From the NCBI RefSeq assembly GCF_036370855.1, contig NC_088117.1, positions 3,100,001 to 3,164,000 of the forward strand: a stretch of 64,000 nt of DNA, written 5' to 3'. Shown piece after piece: positions 49,576 through 64,000 of this stretch. The notes below the pieces were generated by a model. It did no database searches and was not told the origin of the DNA. It saw only the letters and a list, made by a program, of their open reading frames with translations. The DNA comes from Dromaius novaehollandiae (lineage: Eukaryota; Chordata; Aves; Casuariiformes; Dromaiidae). The position numbers and the translations under genes are program-made. Numbering within the stretch: position 1 is the first letter of the stretch; each line of letters starts with the position of its first letter.

Positions 49576-50361
49576 CAGCATCTCGAGAAGTCCTTGAAGT
49601 GTAGATGACTGGAGGCTGGGAGCTGATTTTGGAAAAGCTCTTGCTCCACGGCTGTCCTGTCTGCAGACGCCGCCCCCGGCTGTGGGTTACTTTCAGACAC
49701 GGAGGTCACGCGGGGATCACGGCATCGGCCATGGGAGCAAGCGCGACAGAACGACGAAATCTTGACAAATCGCGAATCGCTGACTTTTCCTGCGAGGAAG
49801 CACGGCTGGTCCCGACGGAGCCTCTTCAGGGCGAGGCGGCGGTGGCCTTGCTGGGGAGGGGAGGAAGAGCAGGTTTGGACGGGGATTCCCTCCTGGCTGC
49901 TCCCGTCCTCTTGCCGCCGGGGACGTGCCCGGTGCCGCACCAGCCCTGCCCTGCTCTAAGGCAACTTCAACCCGCTCCGGCAAGTTCTCGCTCGACGCCA
50001 GGGCCAGCCTCAGCCCGGAGCTGCTTAGGGCACAGGCGTGGGCAGGGGCCGCCGGGCCCCGGGGCCTGGCCCGCGTCTGCCGGGTACCCTGAGGCCCGGG
50101 GGAAACGGGCAGAGCGCCGGGGCCCGGCTCTCCGCCCATCCCCGGGGTCTCGGGCCGCCTCCCCTTCCCCCGGCCGGTCGGGCTGCGCCGCGCCGCCTCC
50201 GCCCGGGCCTCCCGCGGGGCCTCGGCTCCGCCCCGCGCCGCCCCTGACCGGGAAGCAGACGGCGGCGGTTCCGCTCCCCTCCGCTCCCCTCCGCTCCCCT
50301 CCGCTCCGTGGCGCCGCCCGGCCCGGCCCCGCCGCCCGCCGCAGCATGCGCGCGGCCTGAC
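49576..50361. promoter_or_regulatory. DPH7 promoter / CpG island
   Basis: CpG-rich sequence leading into the DPH7 start. It contains a tandem 10-bp repeat (unit CCGCTCCCCT, 3.7 copies) at about 50271-50307, which supplies repeated Sp1/KLF-type C-rich boxes. There is no TATA box near the start. Confidence 0.6.
50346..50360 (+). promoter_or_regulatory. Four-codon uORF directly before the DPH7 start
   Basis: An ATG at 50346 opens a frame encoding M-R-A-A and stops at TGA 50358-50360; the DPH7 ATG follows after a single base (50362). It is in the mRNA only if transcription starts upstream of 50346, which the CpG-island layout makes likely but does not prove. Confidence 0.5.
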
Positions 50362-57861
<7,500 letters not shown>

Positions 57862-60530
57862 CCTTTTTGAAAGTCTGCCTTGAGAGTCCCAATGGAAAGG
57901 GATAGAAAAATTCCTCTACTGAGAGCAACATCTATAGCTTATGCCCTGTCTAATTTTGGTTGGAATTTTTCCAGTTGTTATCGTTGAGTTTGAGAGTCTT
58001 TAAGGGCTGATACTGTTGGAATTATTGGTGTTTTATTTCCAGCACTGAGGAAAGCCTTTGCTGAGGAGTGTGGTCAAGCACAGACATGTTTAGTTTTCCC
58101 TGAATGTACTGGTTCAGAGTAGGGCAGCATTCCTCTCAAAGGCTACATGCTTATACGTTACATTTGAACCCCTTCGAGGCTGACTTGCATTTGTACGATC
58201 GATCTACTAAGCCTGTTCTCCTCCTTCCAAACCAAACCAAACCTGTCTGCAATACTACATACAGACAAACACACACTATGTGGTCAGTTTGTCCTGATTT
58301 TTTTTTCAAAAAAGTCCCTGAGTAAAGTTTAGATGTGTATGTAGCTTGCTGTGCAATCTGTAAGCTAGTATGTCCTTTGAGAAGATGCTCAAGGACAGTC
58401 AAGATGCTGACAGTGCAATTTGCTTATAGTGATCTTTAGTGGATAGAAATTCTCTTTTAGAAGGAAATCCAAACTGACTGATTTGACACACTGCAGTTCA
58501 GCTACAGGAAGTTTTGTTCTGAGCAGGGCCTTTCTTGTAAGGATTCTGGTGTATCTGCATAGTCTAATTCTACATCAGACTTATCACCTGGATGTCATCT
58601 CACTTCACTCTCCAAGCAAAGCACAATCTGGTTTACCATAAATCATGTAGTAAGTCCTGCTATGTTCTAGTGCCACACTTTACCAAAAATGCCCAAACCC
58701 TCTTGGTTTCAAACTCATATTTTCTGCTATCCATAGCAAAACATAGATTTAGGTCCAAAGTCAAGACTTTTCTTTTTTTAAGGTGAACAGCTTTAAGATC
58801 AAAACCTCCAAAAAGTTTAAGCAGTGTTTCCTGACATCTTTTAAGTTCAAAATAAATACATACAGAAACCAAAATCTTAACAACATTACCCTATCTACCT
58901 CTGGGAATGGCTGCAGAATTTCTCATGGTTACTCTACTAGGTTTCTTTTTTTACTGTGAAACATCAGCAAAACACCCTACTTCTGGAACACCTTCTCTGG
59001 GTTCTTAATTATCTTCCTAAAAACAACAAAAAATTCTTAAACTATGTAATTTTCTTTTAGCTTGCATGGTTTTTCTTTAAGAGTCCTATAGAATTAGTTG
59101 CCTGGAGGGAAAGAAACACCAGCAACAAGTATCTGTAATAGTGTTGTATCTAAAATGAGGTACAGCAAATGAGAATCTTAGTGCTTTGAAACCCATTTCT
59201 CAAGGGTGAATGCATATTTTAGAAAACCTTGAGCACTGTTACATGAAGATTCATATTAGTATTGTGAAGAGTTTTGGTTTAAAAAAAAAAACACCATATT
59301 TTTGGATGTTTCTAAAATAAAATCAATATAAGAGATTTATCTTGCTTGGTAGTTTTTATTTTAAAAAGTCCTTCACCTGTTGGTTGGATTATTGCTAAGC
59401 TTATAATCACAAAGCAATATAGACTTTTTGTGTGCGTTTTGTATAAAGAACCATACTGATCCAAGACAAAAGGTCAAAGTGAGACTATAATGAATGGTAC
59501 ACTGTGAAGCTTATACTGGCTGCAGATGCACTTCCTTCTTTAGATCATTCCTGTGCTTATGCTGTATGACATTGGGAGAACTATAAACTTCATACATAGA
59601 ACTGTCTCATAGAAGAACCAGTCATTTTGCTCAGTGATCCCCGTGCTTGTGTGTCAGAGAAATTGTTTCCAACTACTTAAAACATTTAGAATTTAAGTAC
59701 TTCTTTAAACAGCTATACCCAACTAGCTACATAAGAGTGCCTTGCACCCATCTCATTTGATGACAAGTAAGGCACTGCTCTTTCAGGTACATACGTTAAA
59801 AGGAGAAATCACAATTATTGAGATACATTTCAAAATTAAGCAGCTGTCTTGCGCAGGCATTGCTTGGAACTTCAAGCAGCTGCATTGCTAAGGAGCAGAC
59901 ATCAGTTGTACCTGTTAACTGTATCTTCATTTAAATCAAACAGAGAGTAGCTCTGAGACTTGGAAAAACCTGGAATAATTGCGACATTCAATATAAGCTA
60001 CAATTCTCTCCTACTCTCTCCTCAAAAAGAGACCTTAGGGTAAGGACTTCATTTTGCTTGTTGCAGGGCTCATTTCTTTCCTTTTATACTTCATTTTAGC
60101 TAGAGTAATATAAGTTCATTTGAGTGCTCATATAAAGAGCCTTTTTTGGCTGCTGTCACCACTGGCAGCAGTGGTAGTAGCAGTATCTGCCTGTACTGAG
60201 GCATGCTGTTTCAGTTTGAAGTATCTTGCTCTCCACAGCTGGGAAACCCTAGACTCTCCCAAAGAGATAAAAACTGTCCTCTCTACTTCCCAAAAGGTAA
60301 CAAATGTTTGCTTCAGCAGCCTAGAAAGAGAATCTGCCTCCTGCAAATTCTCAGTGCCTGGTCAATCATCTCTTGTCTGAGAATAGGGCACCTATAGAGC
60401 GCATGTACACAACACACAACTATAAGCAGGGCATAAGACTCAAGTAACGCTTTAGTCACTGATGGGAAATTAACAGTTTCCACAGTAATTTAAATCAAAC
60501 ATTACAAAAAAACAAAATGGGAGGATTTGC
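57862..60530. other. DPH7 3' flank and MRPL41 3' side
   Basis: AT-rich sequence with no supported exon. AATAAA hexamers suited to DPH7 lie near 58850 and 59317. An A run occurs at about 59281-59291. Nothing in it resembles a repeat family I know. Confidence 0.45.
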
Positions 60531-60531
60531 T

Positions 60532-60537
60532 TTTAAT
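60532..60537 (-). terminator. Candidate ATTAAA poly(A) signal of MRPL41
   Basis: TTTAAT on the plus strand reads ATTAAA on the minus strand, 100 bases after the MRPL41 stop. It is the commonest variant hexamer, at a suitable distance. Confidence 0.45.
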
Positions 60538-60636
60538 AGCCAGTGAAAGAAAGTGTCCCATATTTGCTGGTGCAGGACAAGTCCCATACAAGGATGACAC
60601 TTCCCAGCAGCCCCGAGGAGCCCCGCCAGTCGCTCC

Positions 60637-61044
60637 TTAGCGCACGTAGTTCTTGGGGAAGAGCTGGAAGAGCTTGCCCTCCTGCGTCGGCTCGAAGCCG
60701 TACTTCTCCAGGTCGTTCGGGTCGAAAGTGCCTTCCTTCACGTCCTTCTCGATCCTGGGGGCCACCACCTCGGTGAAGAGCTGCTTGGCCGTCATGGGCA
60801 GCTCGGAGCCCTCCTGGGCGCGGTAGGAGACGTAGGGCTTGAGCTTGAAGCCCGTCAGGTCGGGAACGACGAACTGGGGCACCATCTCCCTGATGAGGAT
60901 GAACTTCTTGTTGGAGGTGAGGACGCCCAGCTTCTTGGCCCCTCGGCCCTTGTTGTGGCTGCGGGGGCCGCGCTTGCTGGTGAACGGCGCGATGCGGTCG
61001 GCGCCCCGCACCAGCCCGCGAGTCAGCGCGCTCAGCAGCCCCAT
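60637..61044 (-). CDS. MRPL41: Mitochondrial ribosomal protein mL41
   Basis: A single coding exon of 135 aa (human 137). The start [20 protein letters not shown] is the mitochondrial targeting side; the conserved core follows with [28 protein letters not shown] and [20 protein letters not shown]. The product is part of the large mitoribosomal subunit; human MRPL41 is also described as a growth-suppressive p53/p27-stabilising factor. The 5' untranslated region probably carries a tiny intron: a donor (GCGCTGAG|GTGAGG) with exon end at about 61122 and an acceptor (GCCGCAG) just before the ATG. The gene is head to head with PNPLA7 and convergent with DPH7. Confidence 0.98.
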   Translation of the reverse strand: MGLLSALTRGLVRGADRIAPFTSKRGPRSHNKGRGAKKLGVLTSNKKFILIREMVPQFVVPDLTGFKLKPYVSYRAQEGSELPMTAKQLFTEVVAPRIEKDVKEGTFDPNDLEKYGFEPTQEGKLFQLFPKNYVR

Positions 61045-61122
61045 GCCGGGCCCCGCAGCGCCCCGGGGCTGCGGCAGCGCCGAGCCCGCTCCCCCCGCAA
61101 GGCCCCGCCGAGCCGCCTCACC

Positions 61123-61383
61123 TCAGCGCGCTCTGCAGCCCGCACACGCCAACACCGCCCGCTCCCATTGGCCGCAACGCAGCAGCCAATCCGCGGCGCC
61201 TGCGAAGCACGCCGGGCGCCGGAGTGGGCACGCCTCCGAGCCAATCAGCGGCGAGGAGCCGGCGGGGTGGGCGTGGCCTGCCGCCTCGCCCCGGCGGCGC
61301 GGCGGAGGGCGGGGTCGGGGGCGTTCCCTCCGCGACCTTCGCCCCCCCCAGCCCCCTCCCCCCCGCCCCACGCCTGACCCTTG
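61123..61383. promoter_or_regulatory. Bidirectional MRPL41 / PNPLA7 promoter with three CCAAT boxes
   Basis: About 260 bases of CpG island lie between the MRPL41 first exon and the oppositely oriented first exon. CCAAT boxes occur at 61167-61171 (inverted), 61186-61190 and 61241-61245, the last in the optimal NF-Y context GAGCCAATCAG. There is no TATA box. Multiple CCAAT boxes are a hallmark of bidirectional housekeeping promoters. Confidence 0.72.
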
Positions 61384-62331
61384 ACCCCTGCCGGGGCGGC
61401 TTCGGCGGCGGCAGCGGCAGGTGAGGGGGCTGCGGCGCCGCCTCGGGCTCGGCTCGGAGCGCCGCGGGGCTGGGGCGGGGCGGGCCGGGCAGGCGGGCAG
61501 CGGGCAGCGGGCAGCGGGCGCTGGCTCTGGCTCTGGCTCTGGCGCTGGCTCTGGCTCTGGCTCTGGCGGGGCCTCGGCCGCTCCGGTGGCGAGCGCTGCG
61601 TGGCGGGGACCGGGGCGAGGGCTCCCTCCCTTCGTGTCCCTCTTAGGTGGTTTTTTTCCTGAACGGGAGGAGTGGGGGGGAAAGCGGGGCCGACCCAGGA
61701 GCATCTCGACCCGCTGCCACGGACTAAAGCTCCGGCCTTATTTCCCGAAGACTTTTCCCCATGGCTGGAGCATAGCTGGGATTTTTTTTTTTTTTAATTT
61801 TCCTCAATGAAAGCGCAACCTGAAGATTTTGGGGTTGTAATACCGGCGTGGGGGGCCCTGGTCTGGAAGGCTCCCCAGCGCCTGGGGGTGTCTTCTGTAT
61901 TTATGTTTCACTATTTGCCTGAGGAAGTTTCATTAAAGAGAGAGTGCCGAGGCGGCTGCGCTCTCAGAGGCTGCTGCGCTCTTAGGTGTTTGAGTGAAGT
62001 CCTGTCGTATCACTTAGCAGAGTACTTCATTAGCTGCCATTACTGAAAACTCTGTTTTTCCTTGAGCAGCTTGCTGCTTTTTGTTGCCTAGCGAGGAGAA
62101 AAAGGGATAATGAACAAGAAGAAGGGGGGGGGGAAAAAGTGTTCCTCTCGAATTGGCTTGTTATGCCCACCTAGAAGAGCAGTTCTTGTGTGCTTTGCAC
62201 TGTGGAGTTGAAAAGACTGTGATTTATGGATTAGTGTTGCCTCTTAACTTAGACTTCTCTCTCTTTTTCTTTTTTTCATCTCTGCTATACCTCCAGACAT
62301 GGACGAAGAAGGCAACAGCACCAGCCTTGAG
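61384..62331 (+). CDS. PNPLA7: PNPLA7, first exons only (lysophospholipase; runs off the window)
   Basis: A non-coding first exon ends at the donor GGCAG|GTGAGG (exon end 61420). A second exon, 62297-62331, follows a pyrimidine tract and CCTCCAG; its ATG at 62299 encodes MDEEGNSTSLE before GTACAA. Human PNPLA7 starts with a similar short acidic leader (MEEEKDDSPQ) ahead of its membrane segment, and in human it is also head to head with MRPL41 next to DPH7 and ZMYND19. PNPLA7 is an ER/lipid-droplet lysophospholipase with cyclic-nucleotide-binding-like and patatin domains; none of these lie inside the window, so the name rests on synteny and the leader. CDS visible: 62299-62331. Confidence 0.62.
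61494..61567. repeat. CGGGCAG heptamer run and GGCTCT hexanucleotide repeat
   Basis: Three CGGGCAG units at about 61494-61514 are followed by about seven GGCTCT/GGCGCT units at about 61523-61567. Both lie within about 150 bases of the donor of the non-coding first exon, so they are in intron 1. Confidence 0.75.
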
Positions 62332-64000
62332 GTACAATATGCTTTGCCATATTTATTTCCCTGTTAATCTTTCTAGAAGCTGAAAGCAAATGTACCCAAT
62401 ATAATAACGTTTGGTTAATGTCTTCAGAGGCAGTGTTTTTATTTTGAAAGAGCCTCTCCTGATGCTTTATCCTTCCAAAACTTTCAAGATTTGTTCCAGG
62501 TTTTCGTGTGCTTTTCTTTTTTATTGCAAACCATCTGCTCTGTGCTTTCGTGTTGTAGCTGTTAGCAGGGTGACACAACTTAAGTACCTTTTGCTTCAAC
62601 AGTGCATTTGTAGCCTCAACAGGGAAGAGCTGCAGAGTTCTCTGGGAGCTCGCTCTTGTGTTTATTCTTAATCATAAAAAAGAAACTCAGAGTCCACCAA
62701 GTCATGTGCTTTTCGTAGTAATGAAAAATAAGGCCTGTGATAGGAAATAGTTATTGTAAGAACTAAAATATGTTTGCAGCATACTTATAGATAGGTTGGA
62801 GGTGTTTCGTTAAATGCCACTATCTCTAGTCAAAATGTAGGCATGTGGACTGGTGTGTTTATAAGCTACAAGGAAGTCTGATATTTTAGACAACACTGAT
62901 TTTAAGGTCATGCTTTTTGTGCTGATAAGCATTTTCCAGCCCTCCCTTAATGGGGTATGTCTCACTGTTTGCCTGTGATTGCAATGTGACGTTGTTAAAT
63001 TCTTGGCAGAGCTGCTCATTGTTTTGTGCTTGGTACCCTGTGTGAGTGTGAGACTTTTTTAGGTAGCTGTATGGGTTAATTATTGTGAAAAATCAGTGAG
63101 AGAAAATCAAAAATTCTAAATCATTTTGAATGTTAATTTTCTTGGAAAAAACACACATTCATGATAGTATCCACTCTTAGTATATTATTGCTTGATTTTT
63201 CTGATGCAGCAAACATCTTTTCAGGGTTGTTCAACAAGCTTTTTGTGGCGTGTTTGAGAATTGTTGAGGGTGTGTAAAGGATGCGTAAAGTCCTTGAATT
63301 TAGATGCTGATTGTAGCCCTGCAAAGAGACTTGAAGGATCTGTTCTGTGAACTTGGGCCAATGAGGCTTTGTAGGACTTGTGATACAACAGTGGCTCATA
63401 GCATGCCATTGTGTTATGAAGAACTGTTTACATGTCTCGGCATCTGCAAGGTCACAACCTGCCTGCTTGCATTCTCTTATTCCACGTATCTATGGTCTCT
63501 GTGCTTTGCTTTTCCTAAAGAATTGCCTCTCTGCTTTAAAACGATAATCTCCAGAGCTCTGTGACCACAATCGTGGTAGGAATGTTGGTGATTACAAACG
63601 CTGGTGTGAGCACCTTTTAAGATCCACTTCATCTTTCTTGGAGGCCTGAATTTCTTCTTTCCCTTATCGCCTTTCTCTGAGGCACGAGGGTTGTGTGTGT
63701 GCGCGCGTGTGTGTGTTTTATTTTTCTATTCTTTTGCTCATGAATTTGTTTCTTCTCTTATAACAACAACATGACTGTCAGTTGGTAACTAGTATTTTCC
63801 TTATTATCATACAAATCAGTATGATCTCAAATAATTGCATTTTGCTTATCCCTGACACCGTTGAGGGGGAATACGTTAGGCTTTGACAAAGAACGGGGAG
63901 TTCTCGATATGAATGTGTTGTATTTGTTGCTAACAAATTTTCAACGTTTTCTTTGTTCTCGTGGCTTTGCACTACAGTATTTGGGCCTACTCCAACCTCG
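62332..64000 (+). other. PNPLA7 intron, nothing else recognised
   Basis: AT-rich intronic sequence with a GT/GC microsatellite at about 63692-63717. The next PNPLA7 exon, encoding the membrane segment, is not visible before the window ends. Confidence 0.5.

Overview
The window is animal genomic DNA, most likely from a bird: intron-rich genes with GT-AG junctions, CpG-rich promoters, CR1 LINE fragments as the main recognisable repeats (one ending in the avian-type 3' end around 29.77 kb) and gene content matching human chromosome 9q33-q34 (avian chromosome 17 type). A crocodilian or turtle source is not excluded, because the CR1 copies at 45-50 kb are old and a tRNA-like SINE lies in an RPL12 intron. 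I could not run searches; names come from recognising the proteins.

Layout. 1.36-1.96 kb (-): a single-exon RING protein with a C-terminal membrane anchor, family member not named. 7.6-17.6 kb (-): dispersed exons of LRSAM1, which looks badly eroded: the coiled-coil exons are missing, no SAM or C-terminal RING exon was found, and many arginines read as Cys, Trp or Gln. 21.97-24.76 kb (+): a complete seven-exon RPL12 whose introns 3 and 4 hold two related H/ACA snoRNAs (SNORA65 type), plus an old tRNA-like SINE in intron 3. 25.60-31.83 kb (-): an eight-exon sperm-tail PG-rich repeat gene, probably STPG3, convergent with RPL12. 34.04-43.35 kb (+): complete ZMYND19 (227 aa). 43.4-50.3 kb: a gene-poor stretch with two old CR1 copies. 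50.36-57.86 kb (+): complete DPH7 (524 aa, WD40 diphthine methylesterase). 60.64-61.04 kb (-): single-coding-exon MRPL41. 61.4 kb to the window end (+): the 5' end of a gene sharing a promoter with MRPL41, by position PNPLA7.

The genes are linked mainly by position. Three are translation-related: RPL12 (cytosolic ribosome, and host of snoRNAs that guide rRNA pseudouridylation), DPH7 (diphthamide on eEF2) and MRPL41 (mitochondrial ribosome). The ZMYND19-DPH7-MRPL41-PNPLA7 block keeps the human gene order, while RPL12/LRSAM1 lie about 10 Mb away in human, so a rearrangement boundary falls between RPL12 and ZMYND19. No novel defence or mobile system is evident. The observations most worth checking are the decay of LRSAM1, the twin snoRNAs, a possible small membrane protein opposite RPL12, and a four-codon uORF directly before DPH7.
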